Source: Gardnerella vaginalis
GTDB taxonomy: Bacteria; Actinomycetota; Actinomycetes; Actinomycetales; Bifidobacteriaceae
Direction: 5' to 3'
NCBI RefSeq assembly: GCF_001546455.1
Contig: NZ_KQ956819.1
Coordinates: 124,001-188,000 of the forward strand
DNA: 64,000 nt
Shown here: positions 52,035-63,474 of the stretch, piece after piece
How the letters are laid out: every line of letters begins with the position of its first letter
Numbering within the stretch: position 1 is the stretch's first letter
Made by a program: the position numbers and the translations under genes
The notes under the pieces: generated by a model
What the model saw: the letters and a program-made list of their open reading frames with translations, nothing else
What the model was told of the DNA's origin: nothing
Database searches by the model: none

Positions 52035-53393
52035 TTAGCGCACAAGCTTTGGATTGGAAGCCATATATCTTTCCAGAAGCTCACCGTAGATTGGTTTAGT
52101 GTGCAAAATGTCGGATACAAGAAGCGCAATAAACGCAGAGGCGGCAACTGGCAGAGTGTGAATCATTGTTCCCGACATTTCTACGGTTAGCAAAATCGAA
52201 GTGAGCGGAGCTTTTACCGAAGCCGAAAGCGTGCCAGCCATAACGCACACTGTAAAAATCGGCATTAGTTTTGCGTTAATGCCAAGTAGAGGAGTGTTTA
52301 TAATTGCTCGCGAAGCAACACCGCCTGCAAGCGCTCCAACAGCCAGAATTGGCATAAAAATACCGCCAGGAGCGCCGCATCCAAAGCTTGTAGAAGTAAA
52401 CAGCATTTTTGCAACAAACAGAAGGCACAGAAGCGCTATGCTTACCTTTCCATATTCGGAAAGTTTAACAAGATTTGAGCCTCCACCAAGAACCTCTGGC
52501 AAATATAAGCCAACAGGAATTGCGATTAAACATGCTGCAGATACAGGAGCCCATTTAGGCAAATATTTATACAGCGTTTGTAATCCAAGTAAAGAGCGGT
52601 TCATTAAAGATCCAACAAGACCTGCAAAAATGCCAAGCGGAATCAACCAAAAATGAAGTGCCATTGGCAAGTCTGGAATCATTCCAAAGTCTAAAACAGG
52701 GCGAAGTCCAAAGCATGTTTGAGACACAAAGTCCGCGCAAATAGATGCTACTGCTGCTCCCATAAGAACCGTTGAAGATAGCCCGTGCTGAACTTCTTCC
52801 ATAGCAAACATAAGCCCAGAAAGTGGGGCACTAAAGGCAGCAGATAAGCCAGCTGCTGCTCCAGCGGTTACAACATAGTGTTCTTGTGTATCGTTTTTAT
52901 TGCCTTTTCTAAAAATTCTAGACATCATTTGCGCGCCGCAAGCTCCGATTTGAATCGAAGGGCCTTCGCGCCCAAGAGACAAGCCAAACAGCGACCCCAA
53001 CAATCCGCCTACAAATCGTACAGGCAAAATGGTGTTCCAACACATTTTTAGTCCGCGCTGAACATATCCAACAACTTGCGGAATACCGCTTCCAGATGCC
53101 ATACTTTCTTTGCGACTCATCCAGCCAATAAAAAGTCCAGCAACAATCGCAAAAACCACACACGGTACAATCCAAAGCATGTTTTGCAACATTCGCGCAT
53201 ACATCCATCGCGCAAAATCGGTTCCGCACTCAATCCCAAGTCTATAAGTTGCCACAAGCGCGCCCGAAACAAGGCCAACAACTGCGCCCGCAAGAACCAT
53301 CTTCCATCTAAGATGCTTAAGTGTTTTAAGAATGCGATCCGAAAGGTCGCGCAAAAAATCGCGTATAGAACCGCCTACGTTCTTTAAAGTCAC
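52035..53393 (-). CDS. ClC-family chloride/proton exchanger
   Basis: 452 residues with ClC hallmarks: GSGIPQVVGYVQRG, the gating-Glu motif GREGPSIQIG, MFAMEEVQHGL (inner proton Glu position) and the C-terminal GCGAPGGIFMPILAVGALAG. These residues predict a chloride/proton antiporter rather than a channel; the selectivity motif is the chloride type and not the altered one of fluoride exporters. There is no CBS domain. GTG start. Two crcB fluoride-channel genes lie upstream on the same strand after a 111-bp AT-rich gap. The 105 bp between tadZ and this gene's stop contains one TTATCCACA (51994-52002). Confidence 0.9.
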   Translation of the reverse strand: MTLKNVGGSIRDFLRDLSDRILKTLKHLRWKMVLAGAVVGLVSGALVATYRLGIECGTDFARWMYARMLQNMLWIVPCVVFAIVAGLFIGWMSRKESMASGSGIPQVVGYVQRGLKMCWNTILPVRFVGGLLGSLFGLSLGREGPSIQIGACGAQMMSRIFRKGNKNDTQEHYVVTAGAAAGLSAAFSAPLSGLMFAMEEVQHGLSSTVLMGAAVASICADFVSQTCFGLRPVLDFGMIPDLPMALHFWLIPLGIFAGLVGSLMNRSLLGLQTLYKYLPKWAPVSAACLIAIPVGLYLPEVLGGGSNLVKLSEYGKVSIALLCLLFVAKMLFTSTSFGCGAPGGIFMPILAVGALAGGVASRAIINTPLLGINAKLMPIFTVCVMAGTLSASVKAPLTSILLTVEMSGTMIHTLPVAASAFIALLVSDILHTKPIYGELLERYMASNPKLVR

Positions 53394-53504
53394 AATAAAC
53401 CTATTCTTAAATCAAATCGCAAACAAATACACAAAGCATTCTAACATTTTTAATAACACAATAAATATCAATTAATAAAATACATCAATTAATAAAATTA
53501 AAAA

Positions 53505-53924
53505 CTAAGACGTTAGAAGCAAAAACAGTACAAAACACGTTCCAGCGTATGCAATAAATGCGCACAAGAATGGCACTATTAGTTCGCTAACAAAAAGCCA
53601 TAGTCCAAGCTTGATTTTCTTTAGCTTAAACAGGCTTACGACTTCTAAGATTGCGGTTGAAAACGTTGAAAATCCGCCTAAGAATCCCAAAGCGCAACTG
53701 TAAACAATAGCTGAAGCAAAAGTTAAATTGTATATAATTGCAGAGCTTAGGGATGTAACTAAGCCCATTATAAAAGATGCAAAAGCGTTGATTAGCAAGG
53801 TTGCGATTGGAAAATCGTGGTTATAAACGCGCCCTATTGCATCAGATACTGCGCAACGAAGAACGGCGCCAAGTCCTGCAAAAACAAGAGGCAGCCAAAA
53901 AAGAGCGTATGCGTAAAACATCAT
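53505..53924 (-). CDS. crcB: Fluoride channel CrcB, subunit 2
   Basis: 139 residues, four membrane segments, with the family motif GFLGGFSTFSTAILEVVSLF and INAFASFIMGL (conserved Asn). Fluc/CrcB dimers export fluoride. It overlaps the preceding crcB by 4 nt (ATGA), and the two together probably form a heterodimeric channel of opposed subunits, as in other Gram-positive bacteria with paired genes. Confidence 0.9.
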   Translation of the reverse strand: MMFYAYALFWLPLVFAGLGAVLRCAVSDAIGRVYNHDFPIATLLINAFASFIMGLVTSLSSAIIYNLTFASAIVYSCALGFLGGFSTFSTAILEVVSLFKLKKIKLGLWLFVSELIVPFLCAFIAYAGTCFVLFLLLTS

Positions 53925-54478
53925 TTTGCACCGCCTTTGTTAGCGTCTATTTTATTGCTGATTTTTGCATCGTCAGCATTTTTTACGCTGTTATTGCCAT
54001 TAAAAGCAAAAATTCTATCTCCAATTAAGCTTCCAGCAAGCACTGCTAAAACGCCAAAAATCATAGATAATGCCATAATTGCAATTACTTTTACAATGTT
54101 CATTGCGGTAAATGCGGAGTATGCGCCCTCAAAGGCAAAAGTGGACATTGTGGAAAGCGCTCCGCAAAATCCTGTGCAAAAACCGTATTTTATTAGATCT
54201 TTGTTTTTGCAGCGCAATCCACTTGCTACAAGCGAACTTACTAAAGCAAGAATAAAACATGCCAAAACGTTAGACAAAAGAGTTGCAAAAGTAAAGCGGC
54301 TAAAAAGCATCGAATATCCCGAATCCCAATGCATGCCATGCGTAAAAACGCCTATTTCACTACGCACAAAAGCGCCGAGCACGCCGCCAACAAACACAAC
54401 AAAATAGATTTTTGCACCAAGTGTTTTATGTGGTTGTGCTGAGGGCAAGTCTGGGGGATTGCTGCTTGGAATACTCAT
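53921..54478 (-). CDS. crcB: Fluoride channel CrcB, subunit 1
   Basis: 185 residues. Four membrane segments with LLSNVLACFILAL (conserved Asn) and GFCGALSTMSTFAFEGAYSA, the CrcB core motif with Met in place of Phe. A polar N-terminal extension of about 25 residues and a C-terminal tail of about 18 residues (NNSVKNADDAKISNK) are additional. AAGGCGG lies upstream of the ATG. No fluoride riboswitch can be seen in the 73 bp between purA and this gene. Confidence 0.9.
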   Translation of the reverse strand: MSIPSSNPPDLPSAQPHKTLGAKIYFVVFVGGVLGAFVRSEIGVFTHGMHWDSGYSMLFSRFTFATLLSNVLACFILALVSSLVASGLRCKNKDLIKYGFCTGFCGALSTMSTFAFEGAYSAFTAMNIVKVIAIMALSMIFGVLAVLAGSLIGDRIFAFNGNNSVKNADDAKISNKIDANKGGAK

Positions 54479-54503
54479 AGCTTTAGCCGCCTTAAATCGA
54501 AGT

Positions 54504-55907
<1,404 letters not shown>

Positions 55908-55961
55908 TTAAGACTAGCGCAAAGCCAATACCGAATAATGTTAATAAATATTTGCGATTGC

Positions 55962-55994
55962 GCTATTTTAGAGCTGTTTTAAAGCTATTTTAAA
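55962..55994. repeat. Three 11-bp tandem units over the fba stop
   Basis: On the minus strand TTTAAAATAGC, TTTAAAACAGC and TCTAAAATAGC follow each other without gaps. The fba stop TAG is within the first unit. Confidence 0.88.
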
Positions 55995-57040
55995 GCTTTT
56001 CCAGCGGAACCAAGCTGTACGCAAGCTTCTACAACACGCTGAGCCATGGCTTTTTCTGCTTCTTTGCCCCAAGATCTTGGGTCGTAAAGCTTTTTTGCCC
56101 CAACTTCGCCGTCGATTTTAAGAACCGAGTCGTAGTTGTGGAACATGTGGTCTGCGATTGCGCGCGTAAAAGCATATTGCGTATCTGTGTCAATATTCAT
56201 TTTTACAACGCCATATTTTACAGCTTGCGCGATTTCTTCGGCCGTAGAGCCAGACCCACCATGGAACACCAGCAAAAATGGCTTTGTTGGCACACCAAAC
56301 TTGCGATTGCACAAATCAAGCTTGTACTTGTTGTACACAGCGCTTTGAATGTTGTCTAGCAATTGTGGCCTAAGCTTAACAACACCTGGTTTGTACGCGC
56401 CATGCACGTTTCCAAACGTAAAAGCGGCCATGTACTTTGCGCGGTCTTCTAAACCTAATCGCTCAACAACGCGCATAGCGTCTTGGGGAGTGGAGTACAA
56501 CTTTTCGTCAATATCTGCTCTGTGGCCGTCTTCTTCGCCGCCAACTGCGCCGATTTCAATCTCTAAAATTGTGTGCGCTTTTGCCGAAGCCTCTAGCAAT
56601 TCTTCTGCAATATCTAGATTGTGCTCAAGCTTAACCGTGGAACCGTCCCACATATGCGACTGGAAAATCGGCTCTTCGCCGTGTGCAACTTGATCTGCCT
56701 CGTGCGCAAGAAGTGGCTTAATCCAATCGTCTAAATAAGGCTCTGCACAATGATCCGTGTGCAATGCAACGCTAATATTTGGGTATTGTGCTGCAACTTG
56801 ATGCGCGAATTGCGCAAATGCGATTGATCCAACAACGCGATTATTTACGCATTGACCCGAAAAATATGCGGATCCGCCAACCGATACTTGAATAATTCCG
56901 TCGCTTTGAGCTTCGGCAAATCCTTGGAGTGCGGCGTTTAATGTTTGCGTGCTAGTAACGTTAATCGCAGGGTAGGCATAGCCGCCTTTGCTTGCGGCAT
57001 CAAGCATTTGTGCGTAACGTTCAACGGTTGCAATAGTCAT
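55985..57040 (-). CDS. fba: Class II fructose-bisphosphate aldolase
   Basis: Zinc-dependent aldolase splitting fructose 1,6-bisphosphate into glyceraldehyde phosphate and dihydroxyacetone phosphate. 351 residues. Metal and catalytic segments: VALHTDHCAEPYLDDWI, FQSHMWDGST, EIEIGAVGGEEDGH, FGNVHGAYKPG, VFHGGSGSTAEEI and VVKMNIDTDTQYAF. In Bifidobacteriaceae central sugar use runs through the phosphoketolase shunt, where this enzyme works mainly in the gluconeogenic direction or lower glycolysis (inference). Codon use is biased as in expressed genes. A weak AAGAG precedes the ATG. Confidence 0.95.
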   Translation of the reverse strand: MTIATVERYAQMLDAASKGGYAYPAINVTSTQTLNAALQGFAEAQSDGIIQVSVGGSAYFSGQCVNNRVVGSIAFAQFAHQVAAQYPNISVALHTDHCAEPYLDDWIKPLLAHEADQVAHGEEPIFQSHMWDGSTVKLEHNLDIAEELLEASAKAHTILEIEIGAVGGEEDGHRADIDEKLYSTPQDAMRVVERLGLEDRAKYMAAFTFGNVHGAYKPGVVKLRPQLLDNIQSAVYNKYKLDLCNRKFGVPTKPFLLVFHGGSGSTAEEIAQAVKYGVVKMNIDTDTQYAFTRAIADHMFHNYDSVLKIDGEVGAKKLYDPRSWGKEAEKAMAQRVVEACVQLGSAGKALK

Positions 57041-57075
57041 ACTCTTATTATTGCTCTAAGCGCGCATATTTTTAG

Positions 57076-57435
57076 CTATTTTTGATTATCTTTGATTTCT
57101 TGATGACGTTTTTTTGCTGCAGTTACTACAAAATGTAGATATTCGAGTGCGATTTCTTCTTTTAATCCGGATTCTTCGGCAATCTTTTTTAGTCGACTTG
57201 CCTGGCGGTTTTCTCGCGATTTATCTTCTGTAGCAAGATTTGCGCGCGCTTTTATTTCCCCAACTTTTTCTGTGACTTTAAAACGTTCAGCTAAAAGCGC
57301 AACAATCGCATTGTCAATATTGTCAATCGACTGACGCAACGCAAAAATCTCGCTTACTGAATCGCAGTCATAGCTACAATCTGATTCAGTCAAACGCTTG
57401 CGCGCGTCAATCGATTCTTTAGAAGAGTTGCACAT
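57076..57435 (-). CDS. Chorismate mutase, type II (AroQ fold)
   Basis: Converts chorismate to prephenate for phenylalanine and tyrosine. The AroQ helical domain spans about residues 25-115 from the chosen start: LRQSIDNIDNAIVALLAERFKVTEKVGEIKA with the conserved Arg and Asp, then the Arg and Lys in RENRQASRLKKIAEESGL, and LHFVVTAAKKRHQEI. The start is uncertain: ATG 57435 (MCNSSKES) lacks a ribosome site; an ATG at 57519 would overlap the upstream Lrp gene by 53 nt and add a non-conserved Cys-rich leader. Cotranscription with Lrp is likely. Confidence 0.85.
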   Translation of the reverse strand: MCNSSKESIDARKRLTESDCSYDCDSVSEIFALRQSIDNIDNAIVALLAERFKVTEKVGEIKARANLATEDKSRENRQASRLKKIAEESGLKEEIALEYLHFVVTAAKKRHQEIKDNQK

Positions 57436-57466
57436 GTTTTTGCACACAATATTGCACACAATATTT

Positions 57467-57964
57467 CTAGTCGAAATAAGTTTGCAAAACCATTGTTGTT
57501 TCCGTGCTAACTGGAACAATGCGGTGAATTGTGTTAATTAATTCTTCCAGCTTGCTAGGAGTTGCAACGCGAACAACAAGCATAAAGCTTGGGCTTCCTG
57601 TAATCGAATAGCAGGCTTCAATGCCTTCAATGTCTTTTAGCTTGTTTGGAATGCTAGATTCTTGCTCAAAGTCAAGAGGAGTAACCGCTACGAACGCGCT
57701 TACAGGCAAACCTCTGCGTTCGTAATCAATCAAAGCACGATACCCAGTTATAATTCCGCGTCGTTCGAGCTTTTGAACCCTGGATTGCACTGCGGAAACA
57801 GATAATCCAGATGCTTTAGCTAGCTTGGTTAGTGTTGCACGGCCATCGTGCTCAAGAATGTCTACAATAATTGCATCTGTAGAATCTATTGGAGCAACTG
57901 TGCTCGCGCTGGCTTCCAAGCCAGAAGGAATATTGTTTTCAATCCTATGAGAGCTTCCTGTCAT
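57467..57964 (-). CDS. Lrp/AsnC family transcriptional regulator
   Basis: 165 residues. N-terminal helix-turn-helix (IIVDILEHDGRATLTKLAKA, SVSAVQSRVQKLERRGIITG) and C-terminal RAM effector domain (AFVAVTPLDFE; GSPSFMLVVRVATPSKLEEL). Such regulators bind amino acids and control their metabolism. GGAGG lies 4 nt before the ATG. It sits immediately upstream of a chorismate mutase gene, so aromatic amino acid metabolism is a possible target (inference). Confidence 0.93.
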   Translation of the reverse strand: MTGSSHRIENNIPSGLEASASTVAPIDSTDAIIVDILEHDGRATLTKLAKASGLSVSAVQSRVQKLERRGIITGYRALIDYERRGLPVSAFVAVTPLDFEQESSIPNKLKDIEGIEACYSITGSPSFMLVVRVATPSKLEELINTIHRIVPVSTETTMVLQTYFD

Positions 57965-58161
57965 ACGACCTCCATCCTCATACAGCGCATCTAAAATCTT
58001 TGTTTTTCTTCTTTGACTTTAGCTACGCCCCCTGCAGTCTATCTAATCGTATCGTATTTTTTAATGAAAAAGAACAAAATTAGATAAAAAATCACGGTTT
58101 TTCACATTATTTAACACATGTTTACACATCTAAACTTCTGACGGTTTGAGATATTTGTATA

Positions 58162-58197
58162 AAAAATACCCCTCGATTTTAACCAAGGGGTATTTTT
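58162..58197. terminator. Terminator of rho
   Basis: Perfect 12-bp stem AAAAATACCCCT (58162-58173) / AGGGGTATTTTT (58186-58197), loop of 12 nt. On the minus strand it follows the rho stop by about 28 nt, with a T-run in the 3' arm. It is symmetric and may work in both directions. The rest of the 261-bp gap between rho and the Lrp gene is AT-rich without visible genes. Confidence 0.85.
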
Positions 58198-58225
58198 AAT
58201 CTAGATTTTAACTATTTTTGCGCTG

Positions 58226-60109
58226 TTAAGCTGCGACTGCTCCTGTGCCGCCATTAGTTGAGTTATTGGCTTGCTGAACAATCGCCGCAAGAAAATCGCG
58301 ATTAGAAGCGGTCTTCTTTAAGCGCGGCACCAAAGTCTGGTAAGCCTGCTCTGGCTCCAAACCGCCGAACAATCGCCTCAAGCGATAAATAATCGGCAAT
58401 TCTTGCGCTGGAGTAATCAGCTCTTCGCGGCGCGTGCCAGAAGAATTAATATCTACAGCTGGGAACAAGCGCTTATCGGCCAAGTCGCGGCTCAAACGCA
58501 ACTCCATGTTTCCTGTGCCCTTAAACTCTTCGAAAATAACTTCATCCATCTTTGAACCAGTTTCCACCAAAGCGGAAGAAATAATAGTCAAAGAACCGCC
58601 ATTTTCAATGTTTCGCGCGGCACCAAAGAACTTCTTAGGTGGGTAAAGCGCCTGAGCGTCCACGCCGCCAGAAAGAATGCGGCCAGAAGCAGGGGCGGCA
58701 ATATTGTATGCGCGAGCAAGGCGAGTCATGGAATCAAGAAGCACAACAACGTCTTGTCCAAGCTCCACAAGCCTCTTAGCACGCTCAATCGCAAGCTCTG
58801 CAACGGTAGTGTGGTCTGTAGCTGGACGGTCGAATGTAGAAGAAATAACCTCTCCCTGAACGGTGCGTTCCATGTCGGTAACTTCTTCTGGGCGTTCGTC
58901 TACAAGAACAACCATCAAATGCACTTCTGGATTGTTAACAGCAATAGCGTTAGCAATATTTTGCAAAGTGATTGTTTTACCAGCCTTAGGAGGCGAAACA
59001 ATTAAGCCGCGCTGACCTTTACCAATAGGAGCTACAAGATCAATAATGCGGCCAAGCATGCGATTTGGCGTAGTCTCTTGCTTTAAGCGTTCCTGCGGAT
59101 ACAAAGGAGTTAACTTAGCAAATTGCGGACGATTCTGAGATTCTTCAACGCTCATGCCGTTAATGCTGTCAACGCTTTGCAAAGGAACAAACTTTTGGCG
59201 CTGATTTCTGCGGTCTCCTTCGCGAGGTGCGCGAATGGAACCTTGAACAGCATCTCCCTTGCGCAATCCGTATTTTTTGATTTGGCTCATAGAAACGTAA
59301 ACGTCGTTTGGGCCAGGCAAATAGCCAGAAGTGCGCACAAAAGCATAGGAGTCAAGAACGTCTACAATGCCAGCAACTGGAACGAGCTCTTCTTTTGGTT
59401 CTTCGCGGCGTGGAGCTGGCTCGTGAATTTCTTGCTCTTCGCGAATATCGGCTCGCTCCTGACGCAAATTGCGCTCGGAGTTGCGTTCTGCATTGCGTTC
59501 GGAGTTGCGTTCTGCTCTAGAATCGTAGTCATTTCTGTCTCGTCCGCGTAATCTGCGCTGGAATCTATCGCCTCTGTCGCTTCTATCGGATCTATCTGCT
59601 CTAGAATCGTAGTCATTCTCTTCGTTAGATCTAGAAGCAGAGCGCATTCTACGCGATTCTAAGTCTCGGTTTGATGCGGAATCAGAAGGCTTTTCGCTTG
59701 GTAAAGTAGCAAGAATCTGGTCTAAATCAGCAACTGACTCTTCTGCTTTAGCAAAATTATTGCCACTGTTTGCGCGAGAGTTATTTTCGCGCACGCTATC
59801 TGCAGCATCCGCTTTGTGATAACGCTGAGGCTGGTTATCTCGTGCAAAATTGTGACGACGCACAATCTTATCCGCATCATTTGAATTAGAAGACTCATCA
59901 TCGTTTAGTGAAAAACGATTTGTTCTTACAGAGTTTTTAGGAACATGAACGCTAACACCAGCTGGCGCATCCCCACCATTTCGCGCAGCAGTTAGCGTAG
60001 CAACCAAATCTGGCTTGCGCATTGTAGACGTGCCGCGCAGACCCATTTGCTTCGCAAGATCCTTAAGCTCCGAAAGCTTCATATCATCAAGATTTTGGCT
60101 TGTTGCCAC
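58226..60109 (-). CDS. rho: Transcription termination factor Rho
   Basis: RNA-dependent ATPase that ends transcription. The N-terminal SAP-like module (LDDMKLSELKDLAKQMGLRG) is followed by a long Arg/Asp/Asn/Ser-rich insert (about 50-260), typical of actinobacteria, here with RNSERNAERNSERN. Then come the RNA-binding domain (VRTSGYLPGPNDVYVSMSQI), the motor with Walker A PPKAGKTITLQ, Walker B VVLLDSMTRLARAYN and the R-loop region. The start is GTG 60109, with AAAGG 7 nt upstream; an ATG at 60208 in the same frame lacks a site. The insert DNA contains repeated GCGTTCTGCATT-like words and two copies of AATCGTAGTCATT. Confidence 0.94.
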   Translation of the reverse strand: MATSQNLDDMKLSELKDLAKQMGLRGTSTMRKPDLVATLTAARNGGDAPAGVSVHVPKNSVRTNRFSLNDDESSNSNDADKIVRRHNFARDNQPQRYHKADAADSVRENNSRANSGNNFAKAEESVADLDQILATLPSEKPSDSASNRDLESRRMRSASRSNEENDYDSRADRSDRSDRGDRFQRRLRGRDRNDYDSRAERNSERNAERNSERNLRQERADIREEQEIHEPAPRREEPKEELVPVAGIVDVLDSYAFVRTSGYLPGPNDVYVSMSQIKKYGLRKGDAVQGSIRAPREGDRRNQRQKFVPLQSVDSINGMSVEESQNRPQFAKLTPLYPQERLKQETTPNRMLGRIIDLVAPIGKGQRGLIVSPPKAGKTITLQNIANAIAVNNPEVHLMVVLVDERPEEVTDMERTVQGEVISSTFDRPATDHTTVAELAIERAKRLVELGQDVVVLLDSMTRLARAYNIAAPASGRILSGGVDAQALYPPKKFFGAARNIENGGSLTIISSALVETGSKMDEVIFEEFKGTGNMELRLSRDLADKRLFPAVDINSSGTRREELITPAQELPIIYRLRRLFGGLEPEQAYQTLVPRLKKTASNRDFLAAIVQQANNSTNGGTGAVAA

Positions 60110-60283
60110 AGTTATGCCTTTCCCTAACTCCAAGAAATAGACTGCTTGGAGCTTTACATGGAAGATTACGGAAAATCCGTTGTGAATATAACGATAGACA
60201 CATATCAATGTGTATTAATCGCCGATAAATGTATGCTACTACACTCGTACGACTCACAACAACACGGCGTGGCAAGCCAAGCG

Positions 60284-61900
60284 CTACTTCTTTTCGTGAT
60301 ACGATTTCTCGGTATTAACAGACCAAACGTTATCTTTAGATTGCTTTCCGTTGTTAATATTTTGAACAGCTTCAATAGCAGTTGCCATTGAGTGATCCTG
60401 GTTATTGTAGCGGTGCTGGCCATTTCTACCAACGCAATACAAGTTGCCAAAAGCGTCCAAATACTTAACAAGATCAGGCATCTGAGCGTAAGTGTCAAAG
60501 TATGCAGGATATGCCTTTGGAACGCGTTCGCGATGAGCATCTAAAACGTCGTCTTCGCTTTCAATAACCTGCATGCGAATCAACTCGTCAATTGCATTTT
60601 TGCGAGCTTCTTCGTCACTCATATTCCAAAAATCGTCGCCTTCACTGCAGAAGTATTCAAGGCCAATCCAAACAGTGTTGTCAACGTCTTTAACAAGGTA
60701 TGGGCTCCAGTTGTTAAAGATTTGCAAGCGTCCAACCTTATAGCCAGGGTCTTGCACGTAAATCCAGCAATCTGGAACAATAGGAGGATTGCCAAGAGTT
60801 GGAATATCGGTTGTGTTGCGCAAGCGCATGCGCTTAACAAGCAAGCCAACAGTCACAAAATCGCGGTAAGGCAAGCCTGATGCAACCTTTTGCAAATCTT
60901 GTGGAACTTCCGCATTATTGCCATCTGCGCCTTGCTCAAGAGCTGCAACCAAATCTTTAATTGGCATAGACGAAATAAACTGATCTGCATGAAGCTCACT
61001 GCGCTCGCCATTTTGATTTTCAACAACAACGCTGCAAATCTTGCCGTCCGCCTGCTTTATGGCCACAACCTTAGAGCCAGTTAAAACAGTGGCGCCATTT
61101 TCGCGGCAGCGGCGTTCAACGGTTTCCCAAAGCTGGCCTGGACCAAGCTTTGGATACCAGAATTCTTCAATAAGCGAAGTCTCAACTTCTTTCTGGCTTG
61201 CCTTATTCTTAGGCATAAGCTTAGAAATAGCGTTTTTTAAAACCTCAACAATGCTTAGGCCCTTAACACGCTGAGCGCCCCAATCGGCAGAAATCTGGCT
61301 TGGGTGCCTACCCCAAAGCTTCTCGGTATAACCTTCAAAGAACATGGAGTAAAGCTTTTTGCCAAAGCGATTAATGTAAAAGTTTTCGAGGTTTGTTTCT
61401 GGAAGCTTATGAATCATGGACCAAAGGTAGCTAAAACCAACCTTCATAGTCAGCACAAAGCCCATAGAACGCAAAGTTGCTGCAGAAAGAGAGATAGGGT
61501 AGTCAAAGAAATGGTGATTCCAGAAGATTCTAGAAACGCGATGACGCTTAAGCATAACTTCATCTTCGACTTCTGGGTCTGGGCCTCCAGCCTCTAAATC
61601 ATGATGCCTGCCAAGCTTCTTGTCATCGTAAGAAGGAGCGCCCTGCAATGGCAACATTTCACGCCACCACTGCATAATGCGATCGTCTTTAGAGAAGAAT
61701 CGGTGACCGCCAATATCCATTCGGTTTCCGTTATATTTTACGGTACGCGAAATGCCGCCGAACTCGCTAGTTGCCTCAAGAACGGTTACATCGTACTTGC
61801 TAGCGCCGCCATCTTTTACAAGCTCCCAAGCGGCCGTCAACCCTGCCGGACCGCCACCAATAATCACTACAGATTGTTTCTGGGATTGTGTATCAGTCAA
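60284..61900 (-). CDS. FAD-dependent oxidoreductase related to UDP-galactopyranose mutase
   Basis: 538 residues. N-terminal FAD fold: [18 protein letters not shown], then [30 protein letters not shown], typical of Glf/protoporphyrinogen-oxidase-like flavoproteins. The central [23 protein letters not shown] and C-terminal [21 protein letters not shown] are characteristic of this Glf-like group, which often occurs with glycan synthesis genes. The exact reaction is unknown; no glycosyltransferase is adjacent. Start TTG 61900 with GGAGG 5 nt upstream. It is transcribed toward rho. Confidence 0.85.
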   Translation of the reverse strand: MTDTQSQKQSVVIIGGGPAGLTAAWELVKDGGASKYDVTVLEATSEFGGISRTVKYNGNRMDIGGHRFFSKDDRIMQWWREMLPLQGAPSYDDKKLGRHHDLEAGGPDPEVEDEVMLKRHRVSRIFWNHHFFDYPISLSAATLRSMGFVLTMKVGFSYLWSMIHKLPETNLENFYINRFGKKLYSMFFEGYTEKLWGRHPSQISADWGAQRVKGLSIVEVLKNAISKLMPKNKASQKEVETSLIEEFWYPKLGPGQLWETVERRCRENGATVLTGSKVVAIKQADGKICSVVVENQNGERSELHADQFISSMPIKDLVAALEQGADGNNAEVPQDLQKVASGLPYRDFVTVGLLVKRMRLRNTTDIPTLGNPPIVPDCWIYVQDPGYKVGRLQIFNNWSPYLVKDVDNTVWIGLEYFCSEGDDFWNMSDEEARKNAIDELIRMQVIESEDDVLDAHRERVPKAYPAYFDTYAQMPDLVKYLDAFGNLYCVGRNGQHRYNNQDHSMATAIEAVQNINNGKQSKDNVWSVNTEKSYHEKK

Positions 61901-62020
61901 TTTTCCTCCATACCTAAAAACAATTTTTCAAAGTCTAAAACAACAAATTACAAACAATCATTTGCTGTTAGAATATCTACTACTTAGAATTCAAGCCAAT
62001 CCATACGTAGCATACTCTTA

Positions 62021-62335
62021 TCACGCGATAGATTCTGGAATATCGATATCCGTTTTTTGAACTTCTTCCACATTTACGTCTTTAAACGTAACAATTCGAA
62101 CGTTTTTTACAAATCGCGAAGGTCGGTAAACATCCCACACCCAAGCGTCTGTTAATTGAACGTCGAAGTACACATCTTGACCCGCGGAACGCACGTTAAA
62201 ATCAACCTTATTTGCCAAGTAAAATCGGCGTTCGGTTTCTACAACGTAGGTAAAAAGCTTAATAACGTCACGATATTCCTTATACAACGCAAGCTCGGCG
62301 TCGGTTTCGTAATTGTCGAGATCTTCGGCGCTCAT
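62021..62335 (-). CDS. DUF2469 family protein
   Basis: 104 residues, an actinobacterial conserved family of unknown function. The opening MSAEDLDNYETDAELALYKEYRDV and the FYLANKVD segment are the family hallmark. No catalytic motif is visible. The start ATG 62335 has GGAGGGG upstream and overlaps the stop of the GNAT gene by 4 nt (ATGA), so they are coupled. An in-frame ATG at 62431 lies inside the GNAT gene and is not needed. Confidence 0.88.
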   Translation of the reverse strand: MSAEDLDNYETDAELALYKEYRDVIKLFTYVVETERRFYLANKVDFNVRSAGQDVYFDVQLTDAWVWDVYRPSRFVKNVRIVTFKDVNVEEVQKTDIDIPESIA

Positions 62336-63297
62336 AGATTCCCCTCCGTTGTTGCATTTTTTGCATCTGTTGCGGTTGATTCTTCGCTCGCTTGATTGCG
62401 TTTGCGGCCTCGTCCTATAATACGCCACCATGCTCGCTTAGAGGTATCTTCTGCCTGCTTAACGTTAGATTCAGCAGGTTCGTAGCCTAATGATTTGTTA
62501 GAATCGCTATTTTTAACAGGAATCGCAATCGAATGCTCGTGTGCGCTTAAAGCCTCGCAAACGCCAGGATTATCTTCAATAACGTGGAGCCCAAAAGCGT
62601 CTAGAGAGCGAATGGCATCATACTCATCTACAAGAGTGTCCATTACTACAAAATCTTGATATTTTTGGTTTTGAGAATCCCACAGAGCGTCGCGAGCAGT
62701 TCCCGTTTTCATAAATCCAAGCGATTGATATACCGAAAGCGAGCGCGCGTTTGCTGCTGGAACACCAACCCAGATTCTATGCAATGCAAGACCAACCTCG
62801 CTTGGCGCAAAGCCGTAAGTCATAACTCTAGGCATTGCATCCCTGGAATACCCGCGACCCCTATAATCGCGTCCCAGAATCACCTGAATTCTAGCGGATT
62901 TAGACCAACCGTCAATGTCAATCAAAAAAATCATTCCAATAATATCGCCATTGGTGTTTTTAGCATCATCAATAAAATCTGGCACAATAGACCAGGCGAT
63001 TGTTGGGCGTGATTGAGCGTCGCCAGCGGCGGCATTCTGATTAGATTTTTCCTCAGTGCTTCCAGCCGAAGACCACTGCACCGAACGATTTACCCACGCA
63101 TGAACCATTGCGCGTTCCGACTGTGAATCTTTGCCGGTTATAACGGCTGCTCCGTCAAAAGCATGCAATGCGTCCATTTTCGCCAAATCTTCGATGGCTG
63201 CTGGCCTAAGTCGTGCCATTTCGCCACGGATTGGCGGAATCACAATACTTTCTGGAAGCTCTCGGCGGCTTGTAGAATCAGCATTGAATCCCTGCAT
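62332..63297 (-). CDS. GNAT family N-acetyltransferase
   Basis: About 321 residues. The GNAT core spans roughly residues 20-215: GEMARLRPAAIEDLAKMDAL at the start, acetyl-CoA motif A as QVILGRDYRGRGYSRDAM, then HRIWVGVPAANARSLSVYQSLGFMKTG, as in RimJ-type enzymes. A C-terminal extension of about 100 residues is polar and basic (WWRIIGRGRKRN). The substrate is unknown. The start is ATG 63297 with AAAAGG upstream; a GTG 6 nt earlier is also in frame. Confidence 0.88.
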   Translation of the reverse strand: MQGFNADSTSRRELPESIVIPPIRGEMARLRPAAIEDLAKMDALHAFDGAAVITGKDSQSERAMVHAWVNRSVQWSSAGSTEEKSNQNAAAGDAQSRPTIAWSIVPDFIDDAKNTNGDIIGMIFLIDIDGWSKSARIQVILGRDYRGRGYSRDAMPRVMTYGFAPSEVGLALHRIWVGVPAANARSLSVYQSLGFMKTGTARDALWDSQNQKYQDFVVMDTLVDEYDAIRSLDAFGLHVIEDNPGVCEALSAHEHSIAIPVKNSDSNKSLGYEPAESNVKQAEDTSKRAWWRIIGRGRKRNQASEESTATDAKNATTEGNL

Positions 63298-63474
63298 ATT
63301 CACCTTTTCCGTAGAATCGACTTACGTGTTGCAAAAGCATACAAAAAGCGTACAACGATTAGTAAAAACCGTGATATAAAATCACACTTTTTGCACCCTA
63401 TACAATGCTATAAAACACAAGGTTAAAAAGCAAAGTATAAAGCGCAAAAAGTGCAAAGTAAAAGCTAATCTAAA